From NCBI GenBank assembly GCA_027062365.1, contig JAMOTK010000022.1:1-64000 (forward strand): 64,000 nucleotides of DNA, given 5' to 3'. This DNA is from Sulfurovum sp. GTDB lineage: Bacteria; Campylobacterota; Campylobacteria; Campylobacterales; Sulfurovaceae. The notes beneath the pieces were generated by a model. It worked only from the letters and a program-made list of their open reading frames with translations. It was not told the origin of the DNA and searched no databases. How positions within the stretch are numbered: position 1 is the first letter of the stretch; every line of letters starts with the position of its first letter. The position numbers were made by a program, and so were the translations under genes. This document shows positions 35,329 to 45,004 of the stretch, one piece after another.

Positions 35329-36651
35329 TTATACACCAATCTGAAAATACTCAAATCCCATCTCATCCATACGTTCTTTATTGAACTGATTTCTACCATC
35401 AAAGAAAATAGGGGTTTTGAGCAACTTTTTTACTTCATCAAAGTCTGGGCTTCTAAACTCTTGCCATTCTGTGACCAATATGAGGGCATCAGCATCTTTG
35501 AGTACTTCATATTTACTATTAGCATACGATACTGATGTATTGTCTTTGAGGTAATGCGTTTCTGCTTCATGACGTGCTTGGGGGTCGTAGGCTACAATTT
35601 TTGCACCTTTTGCTGTGAGTGCATTGATGATAGTAATAGAAGAAGCTTCACGCATATCATCGGTTTCTGGTTTGAAAGCCAATCCCCATATAGCAAAGGT
35701 TTTTCCTTGTAAATTTTCTCCAAAATGATGGATAACTTTGTTACTCATTACTTTCTTTTGTGCATAATTAACGGCTTCAACTGCATCTAAAATCTTGGGT
35801 TCATAACCGAAGTCTTTGGCAGTTTTGGCTAAAGCTTGTACATCTTTTGGGAAACAACTTCCCCCATAACCACACCCTGGGTAGATGAAGCTGTAGCCGA
35901 TACGAGAGTCTGACCCTATACCATTTCTTACTTGATTGACATCAGCACCTACACGTTCACAAATATTGGATATTTCATTCATAAACGATATTTTGGTGGC
36001 TAACATGGCATTGGCTGTGTATTTGGTCATTTCGGCACTTTTGATGTCCATAGAGATAAATCTATCCCTTGTTTTCATAAAAGGAGCATAGAGGTCGTGC
36101 ATGATGTCTAGGGATTTTTGATTGTCAGCACCGATAACCACACGGTCAGGACGCATAAAGTCAACAATAGCAGCACCTTCTTTAAGAAACTCTGGATTGC
36201 TTACGATGTCAAATGCAATCTCAACACCACGGGCATCTAGTGCGTTTTGGATAGTTTCTCTTACTCTATCTGCTGTACCTACTGGTACTGTAGATTTATC
36301 TACTACTACAAGATAATTTTCCATAGATTCGCCAATAGTCTTAGCAACGGCTAGAACGTATTGTAAATCAGCACTTCCATCTTCTCCCATGGGTGTACCT
36401 ACGGCAATAAAACAGATTTTAGATGTAGAGATAGCCTCTTTTGCATCGGTAGTAAAGTGTAAGGTTTTAGACTTATAATTGTCCAAAACCATCTTTTCTA
36501 ATCCTGGTTCATAGATGGGTAAATGACCTTCTTTAAGAGAGTTTATTTTATTCTCATCTATATCCACACAAGTGACTGTATTTCCCATTTGTGCAAAACA
36601 TGCACCACTTACTAAACCTACATAACCTGTACCAATGACGGATATTTTCAT
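35329..36651 (-). CDS. ugd: UDP-glucose 6-dehydrogenase
   Basis: Oxidises UDP-glucose to UDP-glucuronate with two NAD. The 440-aa protein has the N-terminal Rossmann motif VIGTGYVGLVSGACFA, HLPIYEPGLE, VGTPMGEDGSADL, the central TKYTANAMLATKISFMNE, the catalytic Cys in GCGYGGSCFPKD (near 262) and C-terminal KPETDDMREA. GDP-mannose dehydrogenase is similar, but the EPGL and GCGYGGSCFPKD motifs fit Ugd. Its start overlaps the stop of the flippase-like gene. It supplies glucuronate for the polysaccharide. Confidence 0.93.
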   Translation of the reverse strand: MKISVIGTGYVGLVSGACFAQMGNTVTCVDIDENKINSLKEGHLPIYEPGLEKMVLDNYKSKTLHFTTDAKEAISTSKICFIAVGTPMGEDGSADLQYVLAVAKTIGESMENYLVVVDKSTVPVGTADRVRETIQNALDARGVEIAFDIVSNPEFLKEGAAIVDFMRPDRVVIGADNQKSLDIMHDLYAPFMKTRDRFISMDIKSAEMTKYTANAMLATKISFMNEISNICERVGADVNQVRNGIGSDSRIGYSFIYPGCGYGGSCFPKDVQALAKTAKDFGYEPKILDAVEAVNYAQKKVMSNKVIHHFGENLQGKTFAIWGLAFKPETDDMREASSITIINALTAKGAKIVAYDPQARHEAETHYLKDNTSVSYANSKYEVLKDADALILVTEWQEFRSPDFDEVKKLLKTPIFFDGRNQFNKERMDEMGFEYFQIGV

Positions 36652-37538
36652 ATTTTTACTTCCTTAATCTTATTTTCTAGTGTAAATGTTGAAAGATAGA
36701 GTATCACATCTACACCTATATTTATCAGTCTTACAAGAAGTACTGAAAATATAATAATATTTGCATCTATATTAATTTGTAAATAACTTACAATTGCAAT
36801 AAATACACCTTCTCTTATGCCTAATCCCCCTGAAGCACCAGGTGTCACAAATCCTATGAGCCAACTTATCGTATAGATACTTACACATTGAAAAAATAAC
36901 GTGTAGCTAAAGTTTTCACTTTGGTACAGTACTATAATCCCTAGCATGATGCCTTGCATAGCAATGGATAGTGCTAAATAGAGGTTCATAGAGACTTTTT
37001 TTCTCATAGGAAATGATGGATAAATATAGATTAAACTAATCAGTGTAATAATACTAGATAAGCCTAGTAAAGTCAAGATAACTAAGGGAATTTCTTGTGA
37101 CAAAAAAGCAAATAATGTACCTGTAATCATCGTACCTGTCAAAAGTAAAAATGAAAAAAGAAATGAAGTCTTTGCCATTTGTTTTTGTGTAATGTCTAGT
37201 TTTGAAGCAAGTGCTTGACGACCAATGAAATGAAATACATTACCTGGAAGATATTTGGCTATTTCTGTTTTGGAAAAATAGTAATAAGAGAGTACATAAT
37301 TAAAATGATGCACACTATAGTGTAAAAGCATCTTGTGCCAAGCATAAATACCAATAAGTACAGAGAGGATATTCAGTACAATAAGTAAAGGCAAAATATC
37401 TAAAAACAAAAGAAATTGTTGGGTAAAAGAAGAAAAAGTATATTCTTGTGAGAGGGTATAGAAGACAAAAATAAGCCCTAAAATACCTAAGGTCTTTCCT
37501 AATAAATAGACTATTTGTTTAATTTTTTCTTTTTGCAC
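36648..37538 (-). CDS. UPF0104/LPG-synthase-like flippase membrane protein
   Basis: A 296-aa polytopic membrane protein with about eight helices. The motifs YLPGNVFHFIGRQ and FVTPGASGGLGIREGVFI mark the UPF0104/lysylphosphatidylglycerol synthetase transmembrane family (AglD-like). Such proteins in glycan loci are thought to move lipid-linked sugars or act with polyprenyl-phosphate transferases. Here it sits between ugd and a GT4/DPM1-like pair, consistent with handling a polyprenyl-phosphate sugar. It lacks the soluble aminoacyl-transfer domain of MprF. Confidence 0.75.
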   Translation of the reverse strand: MQKEKIKQIVYLLGKTLGILGLIFVFYTLSQEYTFSSFTQQFLLFLDILPLLIVLNILSVLIGIYAWHKMLLHYSVHHFNYVLSYYYFSKTEIAKYLPGNVFHFIGRQALASKLDITQKQMAKTSFLFSFLLLTGTMITGTLFAFLSQEIPLVILTLLGLSSIITLISLIYIYPSFPMRKKVSMNLYLALSIAMQGIMLGIIVLYQSENFSYTLFFQCVSIYTISWLIGFVTPGASGGLGIREGVFIAIVSYLQINIDANIIIFSVLLVRLINIGVDVILYLSTFTLENKIKEVKI

Positions 37539-37546
37539 AAAATATC

Positions 37547-38617
37547 TTATGGTATGATAATAGCAAGTTTAGAAAATATTTCATCTTCTAAGATTTGAGT
37601 GGCTTTGGCATTACTGAGCTTAGTTTGATATGAATGTAAAGCATTTTCCCCTACTAAAGTAACAAGTGCTGGGTTATTTTTAATCTCTATGATACGATGG
37701 GCTAAGCTTTGGGCTTCTATATCTTGAACATAAAAAATATCTTCATTGTCTCTAAAGGCTTCTTGCATGGCATCCGTAGCTAGAGTTAGGTGTGGTTTAC
37801 CTACTCTAAAAGAGTCATTGGTTTTATTGAGTACCACAGCATTGGCACGTTCTCCATTATTAAAAAGCCCTAGATTTATATCTGTGGCATTATAATAGTA
37901 GTTGAGTTCTGTGAGTGACATATAGCCTTTAAATTCAATATTTTTGAGTTGATATTTGTCGACAAGGTTTTGACACTTTTGATAATCAGGTCCTTTTCCT
38001 ATCATAAGAATAGTAATATTTTCATCTAAATCTTGTAGTATCTTACTTGCTTCTATAATGACTTGTGTTCCATGAAGAGGGATATAACTTCCTACATACA
38101 GTACGCTAAATGATTCTTTATATCTCTTGACTTCTTTTGGAAAAACATTCTCTTCATTAATGGTAAGAGGAACACGGACAAACTTTTCTTTATCAATCAT
38201 ATATTCGCTAGAAAGCGTATCAATGAGTTTTTGTGTATCTACGATGATGTAATCAGCTTTTTCTAAAGACTTTTTTTCCATCCAATAGGTAAGTTTACCT
38301 AAGAGACTCTCTGGTTTATAGAGTTTTCTATCATTACACATCACATTAAAGATAGAGAGGTAAAAATCAAATATGATAGGTTTTTTTGTAAATAGTCTCA
38401 TAAAAATGACTAAAAAATGCCCCATATAGCCGACAAAATAAGCATCTTTGTTATACATCATAAAAGGAAGTCTTAGCAAAATAGAAGGGATTCTACTTGC
38501 ATAGCCTTTGCCTTCTGAGATACATTCACTGTATTCGAATTTTTCTGATAAGACTTTTCTATGAAATCTATTGCGTGATATTGTAGGTTTATCGGCACAA
38601 GTAAAGAGAATCTTCAT
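37547..38617 (-). CDS. family 4 glycosyltransferase
   Basis: A 356-aa GT-B glycosyltransferase. The C-terminal half holds FSVLYVGSYIPLHGTQVIIEA, ILMIGKGPDYQKCQNLV, IEFKGYMSLTELNYYYN and VGKPHLTLATDAMQEAF, the usual GT4 donor-binding layout, although the canonical E-x7-E is poorly formed. An N-terminal membrane-associating segment (SILLRLPFMMYNKDAYF) is present. It shares one base with the upstream DPM1-like gene. Sugar specificity is unknown. Confidence 0.82.
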   Translation of the reverse strand: MKILFTCADKPTISRNRFHRKVLSEKFEYSECISEGKGYASRIPSILLRLPFMMYNKDAYFVGYMGHFLVIFMRLFTKKPIIFDFYLSIFNVMCNDRKLYKPESLLGKLTYWMEKKSLEKADYIIVDTQKLIDTLSSEYMIDKEKFVRVPLTINEENVFPKEVKRYKESFSVLYVGSYIPLHGTQVIIEASKILQDLDENITILMIGKGPDYQKCQNLVDKYQLKNIEFKGYMSLTELNYYYNATDINLGLFNNGERANAVVLNKTNDSFRVGKPHLTLATDAMQEAFRDNEDIFYVQDIEAQSLAHRIIEIKNNPALVTLVGENALHSYQTKLSNAKATQILEDEIFSKLAIIIP

Positions 38618-39543
38618 TAATTGTATTCTCTCATCTTTATCTCTTCTAGTAGTTTTCTATTGACCGAAAGAAGGTCTGCGATAAAGGCTATGAGTCCTGT
38701 TTGAAAGCCCATACCCATGAGTACCCCTGCGAGTATCACCGATTGTGTATGTCCTTCTCCATCGCCTGTAAACATAAAGTAGACGTAACGTAAACCAAGT
38801 AAAAATCCTAAAGAGAAGAGAATGGCTGCAATGCTCATAAAAAGTTGAAAAGATTTATATACCACAGAAATACGTACAATAGTGACTACCGATTTTTTGA
38901 TATAATTAGGAATACTTGAAAGAAGTTTGGAAGGGCGTAAATCTTCATTGGTACGTATAGGCACAGAGGTAATGACCATGTTTTTTTGCCCTGCTTGAAT
39001 AATCGTTTCAAGTGTGTATGTATAGTTATTATACACATTGAGTTGCATGGCACATTCACGGCTAATCGCACGAAATCCACTAGGTGCATCAGGAATATCT
39101 GTTTGACTGGCTTTTCTAACGACCCATGAGCCTAGTTTTTGTAAGAATTTTTTGGCAGGAGAGAAATGTTCTGTTTGACTAATAGGACGCGCCCCAATCA
39201 CATATTCAGCTTTCCCATCTATGATAGGTTGCGTGAGTTTAGGGATGTCATCTGCTTCATATTGATTGTCTGCATCGGTATTGACGATAACATCAGCACC
39301 TTGGGCTAAACATTCTTTGAGTCCAGCCATAAAGCCTTTGGCAAGTCCTTGATTGTGTTTGAAATTGACAATATGGTCAACGCCACACGCTTTGGCTACT
39401 TTGACGGTGTCATCTATACTACCATCATTGATAATGAGCCATTCTACGCAGTCAAAGCCTTCCACTTCTCTAGGCAATGCACCTAAGGCAATGGCTAAGG
39501 TCTCGGCTTCGTTGTAGCATGGTATTTGTATGATAAGTTTCAT
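38617..39543 (-). CDS. polyprenyl-phosphate glycosyltransferase (GT2, DPM1-like)
   Basis: A 308-aa GT2 enzyme of the dolichol-phosphate mannose synthase type: IQIPCYNEAETLAIAL at the start, INDGSIDDTVKVAK, DADNQYEADDIPKL with the DxD motif, then VIGARPISQTEHFS. Two membrane helices near the C-terminus (about 230-255 and 265-290) anchor it. Such enzymes make polyprenyl-phosphate sugars used by GT-C enzymes on the outer face of the membrane, and a GT-C-like protein (39556-41376) is encoded immediately upstream, a sensible donor-acceptor pair. Confidence 0.85.
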   Translation of the reverse strand: MKLIIQIPCYNEAETLAIALGALPREVEGFDCVEWLIINDGSIDDTVKVAKACGVDHIVNFKHNQGLAKGFMAGLKECLAQGADVIVNTDADNQYEADDIPKLTQPIIDGKAEYVIGARPISQTEHFSPAKKFLQKLGSWVVRKASQTDIPDAPSGFRAISRECAMQLNVYNNYTYTLETIIQAGQKNMVITSVPIRTNEDLRPSKLLSSIPNYIKKSVVTIVRISVVYKSFQLFMSIAAILFSLGFLLGLRYVYFMFTGDGEGHTQSVILAGVLMGMGFQTGLIAFIADLLSVNRKLLEEIKMREYN

Positions 39544-39555
39544 GGGGTTAGCTCC

Positions 39556-41376
39556 TTATTGATAGTATTGTAGAAAATAAAAGAAATCAGCATAAAGGGT
39601 ATGGATACACATTATAATGATAAAAATATTAAATAAAAAGAATTGTTTAAAACGTTCTACAAATAGTGATGCCATTATAGCAAATGCAAACATAAAAGGT
39701 AATAAATAACGAGGTTGTAATCCTCCTAAATAACCTGCACTAAGGTGTGATTTATAAGAAAATATAAATTGCACTACCAAAACAGCAAAAACAGCAAAAA
39801 GGGTCATCTTTCCGAGGATACAGTAACTACGGTTTGCTTCTTTACATCGAAAGAAAAATGCAAATATTGCCAAGATATGAGCCACAACTAGTCCCATAAC
39901 GCCACTCCACTGTGCATGTCCAAAAGAGTGATGGGAGTGAATACCAAACCAACCTCCTTTGATATAGTGTAGCATACGTTCAAACCATTGAGACAGATTG
40001 AGATGCAGTCGATATTGTTCAGGTACAAAAAATCCTGATGTAAGATAGGCTTTGGGGTGGGTGTGATTATAGGTAGGCACAAGAGCATGGTACTCTAGCA
40101 TAATAGAGGCTTGGTAGTAAAGAATAGGAGCTAAAAAGAGTGCCAAGAGTAGCAATTGATTCTTAGTGATTTGTATCCATTTTTTGGTATAAATCATTTG
40201 TATAAGGAAAAAAACTAAGGCAAAAAAGAGCAACAGTGCAGCGGTGAGCTTAGAAAAATAGGCAAGAAAAGCACCTAGCCCAAGGATAAAATATGTCAAG
40301 GTATGATAATTTTCTTCTAAGAGTCGCTTAAATCCAATGATAGCTAGAACGGCTCCTAGCATGGCTAAAGTATCATTGGTAATACTCCCTCCTAAGTAGC
40401 TATGCATAGGTATAGCTGTGAGTACAGAGAGATAGACAAAATGCCCCAAAATACCTATAGATGTAGAGAACCCAAGATAGAGTATGAGTAGTACAGTCAT
40501 AAAATAGAGCATCATACTTAACGTTCTATATTTATGTATATTTTCTTTTTGAGATATATTTTTATCATGGGCTAATGAAAGAAATTGATAATATAAAGGT
40601 GGATGGCTTAGATAGTGTGGCATCTTCTCAAATTGAGGTACTATCTCATAAGGTGTATTTTGTACATAGTTAATATATTTGAGGTGCATAGTCTCATCAG
40701 GTGGATAACCAAAACGAATATTTTCTTTATAATAAAGGGTTTTAAAGAGAATAAAGCCTAAAAAGATGCTATAAAGTATAAGTTTAGCCACAATACTATC
40801 ATCCAAAGAGGTTTTTTTATAGAGTGAATAGATATAGCCTAAGAGCATAACGATAAGTAAAGAGAGAAAAAATAGTTCTAAATTTAGAATTGAACTTTTG
40901 GAAGTTTTTTTTACTTTAAAATCAATAGAGAGTTGAGGGTCTGTGCCTGTGGTGTTAAAGTGAATAGTATTTTGTATATGTGTAAAATCTTTTATTTGAT
41001 GACCACTTGTTATTTGAGTGAGAGGAATCGTATAACGAAGGATTTTAAACCAATTAATACGCTTAATACGAATATTCTGAATCGTAATATTTCGCTTGGC
41101 TTTGGTACTTGGGTCAAATCTCATGGTTCTAATGGTATTAATATTAGGAATAGAAAAATGGTATTGATTATTGTTTTGATAAATAGCTTGTCTTGAATTG
41201 TATTCACTAAACCCTTGATTATCTCCTGCAAAATAAATTTTAGGGTTTAAAATATTTTGTTGAGGACTATGCATGGTAACGATCATTGTAATACCATTTT
41301 GTTGATACATCAGTCCTACAAAGAGCAGTATTACAGCGATAAAATTGATTAGACTATATTTAATTAGTGTTGACAT
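39556..41376 (-). CDS. GT-C type membrane glycosyltransferase (ArnT/DUF2142-like)
   Basis: A 606-aa membrane protein with one N-terminal helix, a soluble domain of about 150 residues (periplasmic, beta-rich), then about ten helices. The loop PPDETMHLKYINYVQN and HPPLYYQFLSLAHD recalls the acidic first-loop motif and PPLYY signature of GT-C transferases such as ArnT/PMT. It lies directly upstream of a DPM1-like polyprenyl-phosphate transferase and overlaps the kinase-GT fusion's end by 13 bases. It probably adds a side-chain sugar on the periplasmic face. Acceptor unknown. Confidence 0.65.
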   Translation of the reverse strand: MSTLIKYSLINFIAVILLFVGLMYQQNGITMIVTMHSPQQNILNPKIYFAGDNQGFSEYNSRQAIYQNNNQYHFSIPNINTIRTMRFDPSTKAKRNITIQNIRIKRINWFKILRYTIPLTQITSGHQIKDFTHIQNTIHFNTTGTDPQLSIDFKVKKTSKSSILNLELFFLSLLIVMLLGYIYSLYKKTSLDDSIVAKLILYSIFLGFILFKTLYYKENIRFGYPPDETMHLKYINYVQNTPYEIVPQFEKMPHYLSHPPLYYQFLSLAHDKNISQKENIHKYRTLSMMLYFMTVLLILYLGFSTSIGILGHFVYLSVLTAIPMHSYLGGSITNDTLAMLGAVLAIIGFKRLLEENYHTLTYFILGLGAFLAYFSKLTAALLLFFALVFFLIQMIYTKKWIQITKNQLLLLALFLAPILYYQASIMLEYHALVPTYNHTHPKAYLTSGFFVPEQYRLHLNLSQWFERMLHYIKGGWFGIHSHHSFGHAQWSGVMGLVVAHILAIFAFFFRCKEANRSYCILGKMTLFAVFAVLVVQFIFSYKSHLSAGYLGGLQPRYLLPFMFAFAIMASLFVERFKQFFLFNIFIIIMCIHTLYADFFYFLQYYQ

Positions 41377-44045
41377 AAAGAAAAGTCCTCTTTATCATGG
41401 GTGAGATTTGGATTATAATAGGGGTCACCCTCTGTGAGTATCGTCTCATGCCTTGCAAAAAGGGCATCTTTTTCTGTCTGAAACCTTGCGATTTTCTCAG
41501 GTGTATTGTCTTCTCCACGAGAGAGAGATTCGTGATGATACATTTGGGCATACGGCGTAAAGATATTGAGATAGCCTTTTTCTCTGACGCGTAAATTAAA
41601 ATCTACATCGTTATAGCCTATTTTAAATTCTACAGCATTCATACCCTCTACTTCTTGATAGACTGATTTTTTTATCATCAAACAAGCAGCTGTCACAGAA
41701 GAGAGGTTTTGAATGATATTGAGTCTATTGAAATATCCAGCGTGGTCGCGAGTAAATTCCCTATGCGAATGGGCAGCATAACCACCAAGCCCTATGATAA
41801 TCCCTGCGTGTTGTACAGTTTCATTGGGATAATAAAGTTTTGCTCCTACTGTTCCTACATCTTCTCTTTGAGAAAATTCTAACATTGCTTCTATCCAATC
41901 ATTATCAATAATTTCTATATCATTGTTGAGCAATAAAATATGCTCCCCCTTAGCATAGGTATTAACAGCGTGGTTGTTAATATCTGCGTAATTAAAATCT
42001 ACATTGTATTCATAAAAAGAGACTCTTTCATCTTTGGCTTCTAAAGAGAGCATCATCTCAAATGTAGCAGGGTCTTGGCTATTATTGCTAATCCCTATGA
42101 TTTCATAATTCTCATAAGTAGATTTTTCTAAGACAGAAGAAATAGACATTTCCAAAAGCTCAGGTCTATCTTTGAAGGGGATAATAATACTCACTAAAGG
42201 TTTGTCTTTTATTGCGTATTTGACCCTAAAGTAGTGATTTCTATTGGCATGAAGTACCTCAGCATCTATGCCTCTTCGTTTGAGTGTGGCTTCAAGGACT
42301 TTTTTGCCTCTCTCAATGGCTTCTGGCTTGGCTTCGCTATTGGAGGCTGTGGATGTCTCTAGCATTCGCCAGTGATACAAGACTTTTTGGATATGATAAA
42401 TACTTGAAGCTTTTTCTGTTAGGCGTAAAAATAAATCATAATCTTGCGAACCATCAAACTTGCTATTAAAATGACCTACACTATCTAGTAAGTCTTTTTT
42501 AAAGCAAGTAAAGTGGGTAATATAGTTATGAGAAAGCAGTAAATCAGGAGAAAAATCAGGTTTATAATGAGGATTACTTAAAACGCCCTCTGTAGAGATA
42601 AAGTCTTCATCACTATAGATAAAATCTGCTTTTTTCTCATTGATAGCTTTGACCATCTCATAGAGTGCATTAGGCGTAATCTCATCATCATTGTCCATGA
42701 GAGCGATATACTCTCCACTAGCTAGAGAAAGGGCTTCATTAGATGCTTTGGAGATGTTTTGGTTTTCTTTTAAATAAGTGATTTTTATTTTATTGTGTTT
42801 TAATGAGGACAAATATTTTAATAGTGATTTATCTGTACTTTTATCATCAGCAATACATAGTTCCCAATTGGTGTACCATTGACTCTTGATAGATTGAATT
42901 GCTAGTCTTAGCCACTTTACATCTACATTATAGACAGGCATGACGATAGAGATGAGAGGTTGGTATTTAAGATTGTGCAAAGTAGTTTTAATCTCTTCAC
43001 TCAAAGTAGGTATTTGGTAGGTATAGTGATGGCTTGTGTCATTGGATAAAATATCTTCTTTTAATGGCAGAGGATAGTCTTGCATATCAATCGTCTCAAA
43101 AGGCTTTTTCCCCATGAGAGTGAGAAGTTTTTGAGGGATAAGTTTACGAATCTTATTTTTAAGGCGTAAAGCATCGGTAACATGGAAGAGGAAATCAATC
43201 TGTTTATCTCTTAGTACTATGGCTTTATCGCTGTTTTCTTTTAGTATCTTGAATTGCTTTTTATGATGTGTAAGATGTTGTGAGAGCTCTTCTATATGTG
43301 CTTCTTTGCCTTTTATATGTGCTACTATAGGGGCATTGGTTTTAATGTATTGATACTTTTGAAAATAAAATCCATTGTCCATGACATATTTATCTACAAA
43401 ATGTCTTTCCATTCTTAAGTATAGAAAATGATTTTTCATACGGTACTTTTCTTGGTCTTTCAGGCTACCTAACATCAAGAGTGTACGATGAATAATATAT
43501 TCTACTGGTAAAGACGCTTCAAAAGCCCACTCATAATCAATGAGGTAAATATTCTCCTCTTGATAAATAATATTAGAGAAAATAAGGTCAATATTGGAGA
43601 TACCCTCAAAGCAAGTTTCGTTTTCTAATGTAGAAAAGTTGAGTTTTCCAAAGAGTGTTTGATAGCTTTCATCTAGCGAATCTGTAGAGATAGTTTTGGT
43701 TTTAAAAGAGGTTTTGACCAAAGAGATATAGTCATCAAAAAGTTGTTCTTTTTCTATCTGAGTAGAGGCTTGATGAAATTTCTTCTCTAAACTCTCACCT
43801 TCTATAAATTCAAAGGTAAGGCTATTGGGGCTTTCATCAATAATTTTGGCTAGTTTGACTTTAGGATTTATAATATTAGACCTAAGTTTAGCATAACTCT
43901 CTTTCATCTTTTTGAGATGAGGGATAGCTTCAGGACAGAGGGCTTGTTTTTTAATATATTTTTGACCATCTTGTTCGTATATAATGGTTTTTAATTGAAA
44001 TGCTTTGGCTCTTTCACTGTTATTTTTTACATAATGTATTTTCAT
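41364..44045 (-). CDS. kinase-coiled coil-GT2-GT2 fusion (WbdD-like kinase joined to polymerase)
   Basis: An 893-aa fusion. Residues 1-230 form a small-molecule-kinase-like domain: SLTFEFIEGESL, the catalytic-loop-like NIDLIFSNIIY (about 152-162, pattern HxDxxxxN with His replaced by Asn) and metal-binding LIDYEWAFEA (about 169-178). Residues about 240-290 are charged and helical, probably a short coiled coil. A first GT2 domain starts with PLISIVMPVYN (near 366) and has DDKSTDKS and DNDDEITPNA; a second starts with PLVSIIIPFKDRPE (near 618) and has LLLNNDIEIID and YNDVDFNLRVREKGY. The gene starts on the base after the methyltransferase stop (TAGATG). Domain order methyltransferase-kinase-coil-transferase mirrors the O9a chain terminator WbdD and its partner polymerase. 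That function is inferred. Confidence 0.8.
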   Translation of the reverse strand: MKIHYVKNNSERAKAFQLKTIIYEQDGQKYIKKQALCPEAIPHLKKMKESYAKLRSNIINPKVKLAKIIDESPNSLTFEFIEGESLEKKFHQASTQIEKEQLFDDYISLVKTSFKTKTISTDSLDESYQTLFGKLNFSTLENETCFEGISNIDLIFSNIIYQEENIYLIDYEWAFEASLPVEYIIHRTLLMLGSLKDQEKYRMKNHFLYLRMERHFVDKYVMDNGFYFQKYQYIKTNAPIVAHIKGKEAHIEELSQHLTHHKKQFKILKENSDKAIVLRDKQIDFLFHVTDALRLKNKIRKLIPQKLLTLMGKKPFETIDMQDYPLPLKEDILSNDTSHHYTYQIPTLSEEIKTTLHNLKYQPLISIVMPVYNVDVKWLRLAIQSIKSQWYTNWELCIADDKSTDKSLLKYLSSLKHNKIKITYLKENQNISKASNEALSLASGEYIALMDNDDEITPNALYEMVKAINEKKADFIYSDEDFISTEGVLSNPHYKPDFSPDLLLSHNYITHFTCFKKDLLDSVGHFNSKFDGSQDYDLFLRLTEKASSIYHIQKVLYHWRMLETSTASNSEAKPEAIERGKKVLEATLKRRGIDAEVLHANRNHYFRVKYAIKDKPLVSIIIPFKDRPELLEMSISSVLEKSTYENYEIIGISNNSQDPATFEMMLSLEAKDERVSFYEYNVDFNYADINNHAVNTYAKGEHILLLNNDIEIIDNDWIEAMLEFSQREDVGTVGAKLYYPNETVQHAGIIIGLGGYAAHSHREFTRDHAGYFNRLNIIQNLSSVTAACLMIKKSVYQEVEGMNAVEFKIGYNDVDFNLRVREKGYLNIFTPYAQMYHHESLSRGEDNTPEKIARFQTEKDALFARHETILTEGDPYYNPNLTHDKEDFSLCQH

Positions 44046-44936
44046 CTATTCTCCACATATTACTAAAAATGAGTTGGCAAAAAATGGGTATTGTCCATTT
44101 TCTATAATCCCAGCATAGGCATCACTCTCATCAAAGAGTGTATAGCGTTCATAGTCAAAATTAGGAGCAGGGCTAAGTTGTGAAGTGCTACTAGGTAAAC
44201 AATCATCTGAATATATCTCCATAGGCATTTTATAATCAGGATGAGGATAATAAAAGTCTTGACTTGGATACCCACTGCTATTTAAAAGCATTTCTAACTC
44301 TTGTTTGCCAAAGGTACGTACGGTGTCGGTATCTTTGTATCCTGTAATACCATCAAATTCTTTAGAAGTATGGTCTTCTTTTGCACCAGAAAAATATTTG
44401 AGTCCATAACGATTTTCTATAGCAATGATGAGTTTACCATCAGGCTTTAAATATGTTTTAATTTGTTTTAAAAAGTCTTGATATGGTTTATCTGTTTTGG
44501 TGAATGATCCTGCATATTCTAGTACACCATTGAGTGTAATATAGTCAAACTTTTCTTTAAAGACCACATCATTTAAATTGGCAACGATAATTTCCAAATT
44601 TTCATAGTGCTTATGTCTTTCATAGTTAATATTAGCCCGTCTTTGAGAGAGTTCTACTGCTGTTACTTTGGCTAAACTGTCACATAATGCCCCAGTAATA
44701 GCACCACATCCAGCACCAATCTCAAGACAAGTTCCATTTTCTTTAAATGGATACCAATTAATAATATTTTGTCTAATAGGAGAGAGATGGTACAGTATAG
44801 GCCATCGCGTGTCTTTTGCTAAAATAGCACTAAAATCATTATGATTTTTAACAATTTCCAACAATTCATCTTCTATATCCCCATCACTGTAGTGATCTGT
44901 TCCTGTATAAAATTCTAAGTTTAGTATGGCACTCAT
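44046..44936 (-). CDS. SAM-dependent methyltransferase
   Basis: A 296-aa class I methyltransferase. Motif I CLEIGAGCGAITGAL (about residues 70-84), acidic motif II AVELSQRR, motif IV region FDYITLNGVLEYAG and KPDGKLIIAIENRYGLKYFSG follow the Rossmann methyltransferase order. An N-terminal helical region contains WPILYHLSPIRQNIINWYPF. It ends one base before a kinase-GT2 fusion and lies upstream of it in the same transcript. By analogy with WbdD of E. coli O8/O9a it could methylate the non-reducing end of a glycan; methylation of a monomeric sugar is the alternative. Confidence 0.8.
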   Translation of the reverse strand: MSAILNLEFYTGTDHYSDGDIEDELLEIVKNHNDFSAILAKDTRWPILYHLSPIRQNIINWYPFKENGTCLEIGAGCGAITGALCDSLAKVTAVELSQRRANINYERHKHYENLEIIVANLNDVVFKEKFDYITLNGVLEYAGSFTKTDKPYQDFLKQIKTYLKPDGKLIIAIENRYGLKYFSGAKEDHTSKEFDGITGYKDTDTVRTFGKQELEMLLNSSGYPSQDFYYPHPDYKMPMEIYSDDCLPSSTSQLSPAPNFDYERYTLFDESDAYAGIIENGQYPFFANSFLVICGE

Positions 44937-45004
44937 TTATATCTCTTTATATATTCTATTTGGTAATTTATTTGTTGTTATTATAGTCTTATTGTTCTAT
45001 GAAG

